Origin: Planococcus sp. MER TA 32b
Lineage (GTDB): Bacteria > Bacillota > Bacilli > Bacillales_A > Planococcaceae
Assembly: GCA_023715185.1 (NCBI GenBank)
Contig: JAMCAN010000002.1
Location: 124,001 to 188,000 of the forward strand
Length of the DNA: 64,000 nucleotides
Direction: 5' to 3'
Each line of letters begins with the position of its first letter. The stretch's first letter is position 1. The translations under genes and the position numbers were made by a program. Below, in pieces: positions 43,133 through 50,675 of this stretch. The notes beneath the pieces are model-generated. The model did no database searches and had not been told where the DNA came from. It was given only the letters and a program-made list of their open reading frames with translations.

Positions 43133-43324
43133 ATGGGTATTCTAGTTGATATTGCAGCTGTTGTTCCAATGACGGCTGCTCAGATGGCGACTGTTACAGC
43201 AATGGTGAATGCAGGGGCTACTGCTGCTGCAGTTATTGCCTTCCTTGGTGGCGGCGGCATCATCGCCTTTTTGATCCAGCAAGCATTTAAGAATGGAGCG
43301 ACGAAAGTTATCTTGGCTGCATAA
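43133..43324 (+). CDS. Probable circular bacteriocin precursor, 63 aa
   Basis: ATG behind GAGGTGAG. A 63-residue, very hydrophobic, Ala/Gly/Val/Ile-rich peptide without a Sec signal or lanthionine motif. Positions of about 14-38 read TAAQMATVTAMVNAGATAAA then VIAFLGGGG, the same shape as carnocyclin A (TAEKVV...INAG...IISILGG) and circularin A, and the tail FKNGATKVILAA gives the usual amphipathic last helix. Circular bacteriocins of this type have leaders of 2-10 residues; a 3-residue leader (MGI) would leave a 60-residue ring starting at Leu, the length of carnocyclin A, but the cut is not certain. Only two Lys and one Asp, so the ring is weakly cationic. It would be head-to-tail linked and permeabilise membranes of related bacteria. 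The following genes fit the biosynthesis set. Confidence 0.85.
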   Translation: MGILVDIAAVVPMTAAQMATVTAMVNAGATAAAVIAFLGGGGIIAFLIQQAFKNGATKVILAA

Positions 43325-43408
43325 CATAAGCACAGTTCAACAGAACATAGTGAATAATAGTCAAGTCTTCATGGGCTTGACTATTATTCGTTTAAGGAAG
43401 GTGAGTCC

Positions 43409-43918
43409 ATGCTTCTTGGTGTACAGTATAAGAAATATTTTATCAATATGATATTATTGGCAGGAACGATATTGCTGGGTTTTACAGTAACTTATCAATT
43501 TGCGGCCAACCAGGAGGATATTCAGTTAACTGACAGTTGGGAGTATGTACCTGATATTCAATTACTGGAAATATTTCTGAATAACCTTTTTATAAGCTTT
43601 CTTCTGTTACTGGGCATGTTTCTGTTTGGGATTACAACTTTTCTCGTAATGACATTTAATGGGATCTGGATTGGCGTCATTGCAGCTTTATTTTACATTC
43701 CTGATCAGAATATCTTCAAAATCATGAGTGTCATGATGCCGCATGGGGTGATTGAATTTGCCGCTTTCCTGATTGCCGCTTCAATGGGGATGACTAAATT
43801 CAGGAATTTGGAGAAGAAGGTTGTCTTACGGAATATCGCTGTTATTACAGGGCTTCTGCTGCTGGCGGCCTTTGTTGAAATTACATTGTCACTTAAAATT
43901 GTAGAAGGTTATATCTAA
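43409..43918 (+). CDS. SpoIIM/DUF95-type membrane protein of the bacteriocin cluster
   Basis: 169 residues, ATG behind GAAGGTGAG. Four to five membrane helices; FLNNLFISFLLLLGMFLFG, the central NGIWIGVIAAL and MPHGVIEFAAFLIAASMG match the SpoIIM/DUF95 family (PF01944). A DUF95 protein is a constant member of circular bacteriocin clusters, where it takes part in maturation, secretion or immunity, by a mechanism not known to me. It begins 84 bases after the precursor stop with no strong terminator between, so it can be read through from the precursor. Confidence 0.85.
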   Translation: MLLGVQYKKYFINMILLAGTILLGFTVTYQFAANQEDIQLTDSWEYVPDIQLLEIFLNNLFISFLLLLGMFLFGITTFLVMTFNGIWIGVIAALFYIPDQNIFKIMSVMMPHGVIEFAAFLIAASMGMTKFRNLEKKVVLRNIAVITGLLLLAAFVEITLSLKIVEGYI

Positions 43919-43939
43919 CCGATGAGGAAGTGAAGGCTC

Positions 43940-45586
43940 ATGTTCCAAATGATGACCGCTTCAGTCTGGGGCATATATTACAAGGCTAAACGCCTGACAA
44001 ATAATATTGGTTTTATTGAAAACAGCAGTTATTTCACTCTCAGGAATTTCTATCTGTTATTTGTCATCGGAACGATTCTGCAGGCAGCTTTGCTTTTTTA
44101 TATTGCTTATTTATCATTGGGGCTGTTAAGCGGTTCAGAAGGTTCTGCTTTGTTTTCGAATGAATACATAATGCTTACATATCAGCTCTTATTTGAGTCG
44201 GATACTGCGATCACCCTGCTGCTGATTTTTTATCTCGCTTTTGTCATCTATACGACGGCGGTGAGGACTTTGAAATACCAGGAAACAGATCAGCCTTTCC
44301 TGAAGTTCTACAGGCTGGATGGCCGCTGTATATTTCTTGTCAGTTTTATCGAGGAAACGGTATGGGAATTGCGAAATTGCGTTGCGTATATCCTGCCGGC
44401 AGCAGGCGCATATCTGATGGTGATCCATCAGGCAGGTTTTGCGGAAGTTCTGTCTTTGTCCAGCGGAATTCTGGTCAGTCTGTTTTTTGGGATTCTCATC
44501 ACCTTATCTATTATGAAACTTTACAACAAAATGATCCGGCAGCATTTTGTACTTGATTACTTCTTTGTATTAAGTTTCAAGATGGCTGTTTTCATGATCA
44601 TATTGTATTTTTTCAGTTATTTCGGGCCGTGGTTCAACCAGATGCCGCTCCAGCAAAAAGACGCCCTTCCATCGGCGTTCGGCACCTGGCTTGACGAAGG
44701 GTTCGCTGCATTTCAGGTTTTGACTGAAAAACTGAGTTTTGTTGTTCCTGAAAAAGGCAATTTACTCCTTTTCCTTGGTGTGTATGCGCTGATCGCTGCC
44801 GGATCCATGCTGGCTGGCCGCGCCTGGCTGGACAGAGGGAATGCTGAAGCGTATTTTCTGAAGAGCTTTGTCAGCAGGGAGTATACCAAAATACATTTCA
44901 AGTATTTTTCCGGATCCATGCTGATGTGGATGAATAATGGGCTCATATTTGGGCTGCTCGTTTACTCTTCCAATGAAAAAGTACAGTTCTTTCTTTTGAT
45001 GTCCTTGATAAATTACAGTTTTTTCTATTATCTGTTCACGAATATGGATGATTTCTCATATTTGTATCTATTGGATGGTGAAGGCAAAAGGGTGGTATTT
45101 TGGAAGGCCGGCAATATGATTCGCTTGTTCAATATGAAAATGCTGTTTCACAGTGCATTTGCCTTTTTATCTTTCCTTCCTTTTCTGATTCTCTTCTTCC
45201 TGCTTGGTGATCTGCCAATACTGTATCTCTTCTTGTCGATGGGATATGTAATGATTCTGACGGTGTTCTATTTTATTGTGACAGCTTGCACGACCCTGAT
45301 TGCGCCGTACTTCAACTATGAGAATCTGTTTGAATTGAAGGAACAGGCGATAAGGAAAAGGCTTTACAGTATGATCAACGCCGCATTTTTCATCATCGTC
45401 CTGCCCTCATTATTATGGCCATTTGCCTTATATTTTGCAGGGGATTTCACGAAAGATGCGTTTGTCTTCTATTCTTTCATCCTGATTCCACTGCTGCTGA
45501 TTTCAATCATTGCAGTGATGAAATTTGTTTTAAATCGCAAAATTGCTTCGGATATCTTTCAGCTTAAGATATTTGGCGATATGTAA
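43940..45586 (+). CDS. Large multi-spanning membrane protein, bacteriocin maturation/export
   Basis: 548 residues, ATG behind GAGGAAG-type site, 21 bases after the DUF95 gene. About 12 membrane helices, alternating long hydrophobic stretches such as FLLFVIGTILQAALLFYIAY and a late block ILFFLLGDLPILYLFLS. No ATPase or peptidase motif. By size, position and topology it corresponds to the large integral membrane protein (CclB/CirB type) of circular bacteriocin loci, thought to help leader removal, circularisation or export. I could not see direct sequence signatures, so this is by context. Confidence 0.7.
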   Translation: MFQMMTASVWGIYYKAKRLTNNIGFIENSSYFTLRNFYLLFVIGTILQAALLFYIAYLSLGLLSGSEGSALFSNEYIMLTYQLLFESDTAITLLLIFYLAFVIYTTAVRTLKYQETDQPFLKFYRLDGRCIFLVSFIEETVWELRNCVAYILPAAGAYLMVIHQAGFAEVLSLSSGILVSLFFGILITLSIMKLYNKMIRQHFVLDYFFVLSFKMAVFMIILYFFSYFGPWFNQMPLQQKDALPSAFGTWLDEGFAAFQVLTEKLSFVVPEKGNLLLFLGVYALIAAGSMLAGRAWLDRGNAEAYFLKSFVSREYTKIHFKYFSGSMLMWMNNGLIFGLLVYSSNEKVQFFLLMSLINYSFFYYLFTNMDDFSYLYLLDGEGKRVVFWKAGNMIRLFNMKMLFHSAFAFLSFLPFLILFFLLGDLPILYLFLSMGYVMILTVFYFIVTACTTLIAPYFNYENLFELKEQAIRKRLYSMINAAFFIIVLPSLLWPFALYFAGDFTKDAFVFYSFILIPLLLISIIAVMKFVLNRKIASDIFQLKIFGDM

Positions 45587-45598
45587 GGAGGGAATGCT

Positions 45599-46285
45599 GT
45601 GATCGAACTTAATCAGGTGGGCATCCGGATTGATGGATTGTCTATATTGGAGAACGTCAGCCTGAAAATAGAAGAAAACAATATTTATGTGCTGTTTGGC
45701 GAAAATGGCAGCGGTAAAACGACGCTGATGAAAACAATCGCTGGCATGATGCCCATTGATGCGGGGACCATCCATAAAAATCCTGCCTATACATCTGGGG
45801 ATTTCATCTATATCGGCGACGAACCCATTTTATATGATGAACTGACAGGAAAGGAGCATATCGATTTCTGCTATTCTTTGTTTCGCTCTTCTTTTGACAA
45901 AGATGAAATTGGAAGGATGGCTGCGCTGTTTCAAATCGATGTCCATTTAACTAAAAAAGTGAAGGATTATTCGCTGGGGATGAAGAAGAAACTGCAGCTG
46001 CTGTGTGTCTTTATCAGTGAAGCGCGTGTCCTATTGCTGGACGAGTTCATCTCAGGGCTGGACGTTTACTCATTGGAATTGATAGAAGGAATATTAAAGG
46101 AATTTGCTGCAAAAGAAGGGCATGCCATCATTTTTTGTTCGCACATACTGGAGTTTTCAGAACGTGTGGGAAATGTCTTTCTTCAAATAAGCGGCGGAAG
46201 AATCACAGATCAGTTTGACCGGGGTTCTATCCAGATGGATCAGAATAGATTAAAGGATTCGATGAAACCAAAAGTGGAAAGGTAG
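45599..46285 (+). CDS. ABC ATPase of the bacteriocin cluster
   Basis: 228 residues, GTG start behind AAGGAGGG. Walker A GENGSGKT (about 36-43), signature YSLGMKKKL, Walker B VLLLDEFISGLD and the H-loop FCSHIL are present. In circular bacteriocin clusters such a stand-alone ATPase (CclT/CirD type) energises export together with the membrane proteins. It is short, without a fused membrane domain, so it must use the membrane genes next to it. One unusual feature is Phe-Ile (DEFISG) in place of Pro-Thr or Pro-Phe after the Walker B glutamate. Confidence 0.88.
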   Translation: MIELNQVGIRIDGLSILENVSLKIEENNIYVLFGENGSGKTTLMKTIAGMMPIDAGTIHKNPAYTSGDFIYIGDEPILYDELTGKEHIDFCYSLFRSSFDKDEIGRMAALFQIDVHLTKKVKDYSLGMKKKLQLLCVFISEARVLLLDEFISGLDVYSLELIEGILKEFAAKEGHAIIFCSHILEFSERVGNVFLQISGGRITDQFDRGSIQMDQNRLKDSMKPKVER

Positions 46286-46293
46286 TGCTGATC

Positions 46294-46494
46294 ATGAATA
46301 AGATATCCATTTTGATATTGGCAGTCTGTTTGCTGCTGTTGCCGTATTTTGTCTATCAGATTGTTACTGGCATAAATAATGATGCGGGGACAGGTTCGCT
46401 GATCTATTCCGGTGCGATGATTTTGCTGCTTTTTGTCTCAGCGGCTCTTATCGTCAATCACTGGAAAACTGAGAAAAATAACAGCAAACAATAA
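46294..46494 (+). CDS. Small membrane protein, probable bacteriocin immunity protein
   Basis: 66 residues from ATG 46294 (GGAAAGG about 11 bases ahead); GTG 46285 overlapping the ATPase stop is possible but has no spacing for a ribosome site. Two membrane helices (about 4-25 and 36-58) and a charged tail HWKTEKNNSKQ. Circular bacteriocin immunity proteins are small, hydrophobic, two-helix proteins with basic tails and lie next to the ATPase gene, as here. Without an alignment, immunity is an inference from size, topology and position. Confidence 0.65.
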   Translation: MNKISILILAVCLLLLPYFVYQIVTGINNDAGTGSLIYSGAMILLLFVSAALIVNHWKTEKNNSKQ

Positions 46495-46510
46495 AACAGG
46501 AGGTTAAAAA

Positions 46511-46930
46511 GTGAACAGGAAACTTGAAGTTGTGCCGATTATCCTCGGCATGATCGGCTACGCGATTTTCTCACTGGCTGGAGTCGGCATTATTTGGATG
46601 CAAAATAACAAAGCGAAAGTGCTGGATTTCTTTGCAGAGAGCGGTGGCTCGCAGAATCCATCCGCTGAAATTTCTGAGATGCTGAACGGAATAGGGAACC
46701 AGGGATGGATGATGGCCATCTTTCTTGGAGTCAGTGTAATGGCAGGCCTTGCTGCTTTGATTCTTATCCAAAAGTATCAAATGAAGAAAGCGGCAGGCAT
46801 GACCTTATTGCTGACTGCTGTAATCGTTCCTTTTCTGACAAGCGGGAGCGGCATCATTCCGGGGGTATTTTATCTCATTTCGGGCGTGGCTTGTTTCATT
46901 GAGAAGAAGGAGCCTCATTACATAGTATAG
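46511..46930 (+). CDS. DUF4064-like four-helix membrane protein
   Basis: 139 residues, GTG start behind AGGAGG, 16 bases after the previous gene. RKLEVVPIILGMIGYAIFS at the start, a central extracellular segment (AESGGSQNP) and PGVFYLISGVACFIEKKE at the end follow DUF4064, a family of small membrane proteins in Bacillales often near antimicrobial genes. It is the last gene of the bacteriocin transcript and could be a second immunity or self-protection factor. Confidence 0.7.
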   Translation: MNRKLEVVPIILGMIGYAIFSLAGVGIIWMQNNKAKVLDFFAESGGSQNPSAEISEMLNGIGNQGWMMAIFLGVSVMAGLAALILIQKYQMKKAAGMTLLLTAVIVPFLTSGSGIIPGVFYLISGVACFIEKKEPHYIV

Positions 46931-46947
46931 AAAAATTTTTACAAAAT

Positions 46948-46976
46948 TTCATACTCTTATGGGAATTTGTTACAAT
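46948..46976 (+). promoter_or_regulatory. Candidate promoter and operator of the RRNPP regulator
   Basis: TTCATA (46948-46953) and TACAAT (46971-46976), 17 bases apart, 20 bases before the regulator start. CATA-CTCT-TATG lies across the -35 element and is flanked by AAATTT/GAATTT, so an imperfect inverted repeat is present where a regulator could bind. No PlcR-type box (TATGNAN4TNCATA) was found. Confidence 0.4.
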
Positions 46977-46996
46977 GTCCTTAAGAGGGTGATGTA

Positions 46997-48277
46997 ATGA
47001 CTGTAGGCCATATCATTTTGTCAGAACGAAAAAGGCAAAATATGAAACAGGCGGTACTGGCAAATAAAATTTGTTCAGTATCTTACTTAAGCAAGATCGA
47101 AAATGGTGTTGCTGTACCAAGTGATGAAATAAAATCCTTGTTGTATAAAAAATTAAACATTGATGAAAACTCATTTTCACAGCTTGATGAAAAAAGGATA
47201 ATCCATGAACTGTATCTGCTTTTAAAAGAAAGTGTCATCAAGAGAAATCGTAAAGAGTTGAATCAGCGGCTTATTGATTATCCTGTCGATCTCGTTTTCC
47301 AGGACCCGAAAATCCACAGCACTTACTATTTGTATCTGTTCAGACTGTATTTCATCTCCTATAAGGGAGATCTGGATCATCTGAAGAAAGTGATGGAGGT
47401 GTCGATCCCTGCAGAAGGATGTCTTGATGCTCCTCTCCGGTTTCAATACCGATTGAATATGAGTCTGTTTTATTATGTGCAGGAGCAGTATGGCCTGGCG
47501 CTTGAATACGCGGAAAAATGCCTCCTGGACTACCGGCTGTTCTCAATCGAGGAATGGCAGCTGGCCGATTTCTACTATATTTTAAGCCTTTGCAGCCTGA
47601 AGAGGCATAAGACCCATCAGGCATACGAACACGCACTTGAAGCATCGAAAATTTTTCAGGGGCAGTTTCAGATCGACCGCGTAATCGATTGTTATGTCAT
47701 TATGGCAAACTGCATGAAGCGCGGCTTGAAATTTGAACAGGCGGAAGAATTATTGGACAAAGCCTTCAGCATTATTTCTGATCATCAATTAGACCATTAT
47801 AGGGGGCTTATTTTGCAGAACCTGGGTGAAGTAAGTGCCAAAAAAGGCGACAGCCAAAAAGCGATCCAGTATTTTGAGGAAAGCATTCAATGCAAAAAGG
47901 ACATTTCTTCTATCTGCATTTCAATTTTATCCATCATTATTGAGTACTCGAAGCTGAAAGACCCGGAAAACGTGATTTCCTGGTGCCAAAAAGGATTCGA
48001 TTACTTAAAGGACCATGGATGTCCCGACAGCAAATATCATTTTCACTTTCAAGCTTACTTGACGATGAATCAGCCTGGAAATCCTGAAAAAACCATAATG
48101 GAAGTGGTTGATTTTTTTGAGGCGGCAAACGATTATCGCCATGCCCATAAGTACGCTGTCTATCTGGCAGATTATTATGCAATGAACCGTAAATTCAAAA
48201 ATGCCAGTCTCTATTATCAGAAAGCCAACGAAAATTACTTTAATCATTATTCAATCAAAAATTGGGAGGAATTATAA
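46997..48277 (+). CDS. XRE-TPR regulator of the RRNPP (peptide-sensing) class
   Basis: 426 residues, ATG behind AAGAGGGTGATGTA. Residues 1-65 are an XRE helix-turn-helix (MKQAVLANKICSVSYLSKIEN then GVAVPS); the remaining 360 are helical repeats with tetratricopeptide-like blocks such as QYGLALEYAEKCLLDYRL and KGDSQKAIQYFEESIQC, the plan of PlcR, NprR, AimR and Rgg-like receptors that bind short exported peptides. Its stop codon overlaps the start of the propeptide gene, as for receptor-peptide pairs (rap-phr, plcR-papR, nprR-nprX). It directly follows the bacteriocin genes and most likely controls them with cell density. Confidence 0.88.
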   Translation: MTVGHIILSERKRQNMKQAVLANKICSVSYLSKIENGVAVPSDEIKSLLYKKLNIDENSFSQLDEKRIIHELYLLLKESVIKRNRKELNQRLIDYPVDLVFQDPKIHSTYYLYLFRLYFISYKGDLDHLKKVMEVSIPAEGCLDAPLRFQYRLNMSLFYYVQEQYGLALEYAEKCLLDYRLFSIEEWQLADFYYILSLCSLKRHKTHQAYEHALEASKIFQGQFQIDRVIDCYVIMANCMKRGLKFEQAEELLDKAFSIISDHQLDHYRGLILQNLGEVSAKKGDSQKAIQYFEESIQCKKDISSICISILSIIIEYSKLKDPENVISWCQKGFDYLKDHGCPDSKYHFHFQAYLTMNQPGNPEKTIMEVVDFFEAANDYRHAHKYAVYLADYYAMNRKFKNASLYYQKANENYFNHYSIKNWEEL

Positions 48278-48420
48278 TGAAAAAGGATCTTTTTAAACTG
48301 GTTATGATTTTAACTGTCACCGTTACAGCTGGAATGTCTTGGATAGGGATAAACGAAGAAGAGGACCCGGACATTTCATCAGGACCCGTGACTGAGTCAA
48401 TTGAAGATGCGCTTTATTGA
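48277..48420 (+). CDS. Signalling propeptide of the RRNPP pair, 47 aa
   Basis: Too short for ordinary gene calling. ATG (48277-48279) overlaps the regulator TAA (ATAATG) with GGGAGGAATTAT ahead. The product has a Lys-rich start (MKKDLFKLVM), a hydrophobic segment ending near ILTVTVTAGM, and a polar acidic tail (EEEDPDISSGPVTESIEDAL) ending in Tyr. This is the form of Phr/PapR/NprX pre-peptides: exported by Sec, trimmed outside, and a 5-10-residue piece of the C-terminus imported by Opp to bind the receptor. The mature signal would be within the last 10 or so residues. No similar sequence is known to me. Confidence 0.8.
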   Translation: MKKDLFKLVMILTVTVTAGMSWIGINEEEDPDISSGPVTESIEDALY

Positions 48421-48836
48421 CAGCAGGATTTGAACCCTGAAGGAATCCGGCAATACATAGCAATTTATAGACGTTGAAAATTCATCGCTTTAATACAGTT
48501 GAACTGAGGCCTGCCAATTCATATTGGCAGGCCTTCAGGCTTTCGAAAAACATCATCTGCTTTATATCATTTCGATGCATATCTTTTAAAGTCTCGAAGC
48601 TAGCGTAGCGATGCAGGAGCACGGGTTTTTGCAAGTCCCAAGGAAAGCGAAGCTGTTTTGCGCAATATCGATTACTTACCTTTATCTTTTTCTCAACAGG
48701 CCTTTGGCTAGTCGGCAGGTGGAACAGGGAGGGCTGTTCAAAATGTATCTGCCAAGTAAAGGGACTGTTCCGGCAGAAAAGTAGTATCATGTAAGTATGG
48801 ACAGCATAAAGCAGACAGATTGGAAGAGGTGGCAAA
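48421..48836. other. Intergenic region after the propeptide
   Basis: 416 bases. A short repeat-family remnant (GGCAATACATAGCAATTTAT near 48450, like copy A) precedes the terminator at 48504-48538. The rest shows no coding pattern on the plus strand; an antisense open frame is present but has no site or family. It carries the promoter of the 48837 gene. Confidence 0.45.
48504..48538 (+). terminator. Hairpin terminator of the bacteriocin/regulator region
   Basis: AGGCCTGCCAAT (48507-48518) pairs perfectly with ATTGGCAGGCCT (48523-48534); the outer bases CTG/TCAG extend it. No clear T run follows, so termination may be partial. Confidence 0.6.
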
Positions 48837-49292
48837 ATGGACCGTTTAGTAAAAGAACAATTAGATGAGATGCTCGATGTGTTCGAAAGTCTCCCGGATT
48901 GTAAAATTGAAAAGACTGAAGGCGACCGGCTGTTGATCGCGAGCCACAAGCCCGTTCCCTGGAGTGATTCGCTCGAACAGAAGGATGCGGAGTCAGCGCA
49001 TAAAATCGGTTCCATCAACCCGCACAAATTCGCGCTGGGCCTTTACATCGATTTCCCGCATGATTTCTTCGAATTCGATGAGTTGGTGAAAATCATAGAC
49101 CCTGAAGCGACCTTGACTTATTATCCGCCCGGCGAAAAGACGTCCACGGTGAAAAGCTGGTGGCGATTCCGCAGTGATGAAAAGTTCGACAGCATCCATC
49201 TGGTTCTGCGGAAAACAGAATTGGATTACTATGATTTTAAAAGGGAAGACTGGATGGAATTGATGCGCCGGATAACAGCAGTCCACAAATGA
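48837..49292 (+). CDS. Hypothetical protein, 151 aa
   Basis: ATG behind AGAGGTGGC. Soluble, acidic, beta-rich in the middle (KFALGLYIDFPHDFFEFDELV) with a conserved-looking WWRFRSDEKFD block and a helical end. No family recognised; no membrane segment or signal. GC is like the chromosome, so it is probably a native gene. Own terminator. Confidence 0.7.
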   Translation: MDRLVKEQLDEMLDVFESLPDCKIEKTEGDRLLIASHKPVPWSDSLEQKDAESAHKIGSINPHKFALGLYIDFPHDFFEFDELVKIIDPEATLTYYPPGEKTSTVKSWWRFRSDEKFDSIHLVLRKTELDYYDFKREDWMELMRRITAVHK

Positions 49293-49322
49293 TTGCTGGC
49301 CAAATCGAAGATGTTTTTAAGC

Positions 49323-49373
49323 AAAAGAGCAGCCGCCTACAAATCCTGGCAGGGACAAGGCAGTTGCTCTTTT
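49323..49373 (+). terminator. Hairpin terminator
   Basis: AAAAGAGCAGCCGCC pairs with GGCAGTTGCTCTTTT with a mismatch and a longer loop, followed by TATATCC. From here to 49608 no gene is seen; the region holds the promoter of the DUF2269-like gene. Confidence 0.65.
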
Positions 49374-49608
49374 TATATCCGTTTATTTTAGTCTGAATAT
49401 TAAAAAAATTATGGAATTTATTTTTCGAAAGGCGTATACTGATTACGAAAATACCTGTGACGAAGGGCTTTATGAATTGAAACAGCCAATCAAAAGGGAG
49501 GGAAGCGCATCGTATAAGAGACGGATTGTGAGGTTTAATTGTCGGCTATCCCAACGGTCATTGGAAACCATTTTAATGATGGCTTAACTGAAGGAGAGGG
49601 AAATTGCC

Positions 49609-50184
49609 ATGCTTTACAATGTTGTATTGTTTCTCCACATTCTGGGTGCGGTGATCATGTTTATGGCAATTGCGGTGCTTGCGTTGTCGATGCTTTCGAT
49701 GGTGCAATCGAAAGACACTGAAAACATCAGGCGGTGGTCAGGTCTTGCTGTGAAGACGGACGCATTGTTCCCGATGAGTACGCTGTTGATATTGCTGCCT
49801 GCCTTGTATCTTGTCTTTTCCGCTTGGGGATGGGGCACGGCTTGGATCAACGTATCGCTCGCAGCGCTTCTTGGAGCCAGCTTTTTGGGCCCTGTCATTA
49901 ATCTTCGCCGGCTGAAAGGAATCCTGGCCGCGGCAGAAGCGGAAACGGATGTAATTCCTTCAGCTGTCTTAATGAATAAAGTAAGAGATCGGGTGCTGTG
50001 GAATTCGGTTTTTGTCATGGCGATGCTGGCGGTCGGAATCCTTTTCCTGATGGCGGTCAAGCTCACCTTGATCGGTTCATTGATCACTATGGCGCTTGCC
50101 GTAGCAGCCGGCTTTGGCCTGGCGCAGTTCATCCTTTTCAAAACAAGACCAGAGACTTCTGTCGACACGGTATCATTCAGATGA
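49609..50184 (+). CDS. DUF2269-like membrane protein
   Basis: 191 residues, ATG behind AAGGAGAGG. Four to five membrane helices; the first, YNVVLFLHILGAVIMFMAIA, with its histidine and LGAV, is typical of DUF2269, and WSGLAVKTDALFPMSTLLI follows. The family is predicted membrane-bound with a possible heme- or cation-related role, but no function is established. Single gene. Confidence 0.72.
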   Translation: MLYNVVLFLHILGAVIMFMAIAVLALSMLSMVQSKDTENIRRWSGLAVKTDALFPMSTLLILLPALYLVFSAWGWGTAWINVSLAALLGASFLGPVINLRRLKGILAAAEAETDVIPSAVLMNKVRDRVLWNSVFVMAMLAVGILFLMAVKLTLIGSLITMALAVAAGFGLAQFILFKTRPETSVDTVSFR

Positions 50185-50204
50185 AGGATTAAAGATTATT
50201 CAAA

Positions 50205-50290
50205 ACAGGATAAAGCCGTATCCAGTAACGCCGAAGGTTCCTGGATACGGCTTTCTTATTTTGGTTTGTGGACTGCACAGGGAGAGGGGC
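50205..50290 (+). repeat. Island-repeat relative F with perfect hairpin
   Basis: GCCGTATCCAG (50215-50225) pairs with CTGGATACGGC (50241-50251) and is followed by TTTCTTATTTT; the loop bases AACGCCGAAGGTT continue the pairing partly. The stem and tail match copy D (GCCGTATTCAGTGACC, GGATACGGCTTCAG). A degenerate right end GCACAGGGAGAG follows near 50275. Serves as terminator of the DUF2269-like gene. Confidence 0.6.
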
Positions 50291-50323
50291 GATCTTTTGG
50301 ATACAGTCGGAATGGATATGTAA

Positions 50324-50650
50324 GGACTGCTCAATATTCTCGGAGTCAAAGTGCGGAATATGACTTTTGAAGAAGCTGCTTCCGGCGCACTCGGCACTTA
50401 TGCGGTGCAACTGGCCAAATCTTACGGCCCAGAAGTTGCCGCTGTCTGCAGCACGAAGAATATAGAATTTGTGAAGTCCCTGGGGGCTGATCACGTGTTT
50501 GATTACACTAAAAAGGATCCCATCAAATCCAGAGAGACCTCCGATGGCATTTTCGATGCGGTAGGGAAGACGTCGTTTTCAAAATGTAAAAGCCCTCTCA
50601 AGGAAAATGGGGTCTATCTGAATCCAGTGACAGAAAAGAATAAGGGCTGA
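50324..50650 (+). pseudogene. Truncated zinc-type (MDR) dehydrogenase
   Basis: The frame reads MTFEEAASGALGTYAVQLAK then VCSTKNIEFVKSLGADHVFDYTK and FDAVGKTSFSKCK, the cofactor-binding half of an MDR quinone oxidoreductase. The segment between MTFEEAA and the GASG(A/V)GTYAVQ loop, normally about 25-30 residues, is missing, and the N-terminal catalytic half is absent altogether. The C-terminus is also short. Clearly a non-functional remnant. Confidence 0.8.
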
Positions 50651-50670
50651 TTCTGCTGTCAGCCCTTATT
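50639..50670. terminator. Bidirectional hairpin
   Basis: AATAAGGGCTGA (50639-50650) and TCAGCCCTTATT (50659-50670), perfect 12 bp. It also ends the minus-strand serine hydrolase gene. Confidence 0.8.
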
Positions 50671-50675
50671 CCTCA

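Noticed and set aside
43133..43324. Leaderless class II bacteriocin or lantibiotic precursor
   Set aside because: No Cys, no GG-type leader, and the following DUF95, ATPase and membrane genes fit circular bacteriocins better.
48482..49027. 181-codon minus-strand frame
   Set aside because: It overlaps a terminator and the plus-strand gene at 48837, and its composition is rich in Ser, Cys and Leu without a pattern, typical of antisense reading.
49614..50168. 184-codon minus-strand frame opposite the DUF2269-like gene
   Set aside because: It is the antisense shadow of a hydrophobic gene with a good start on the plus strand.
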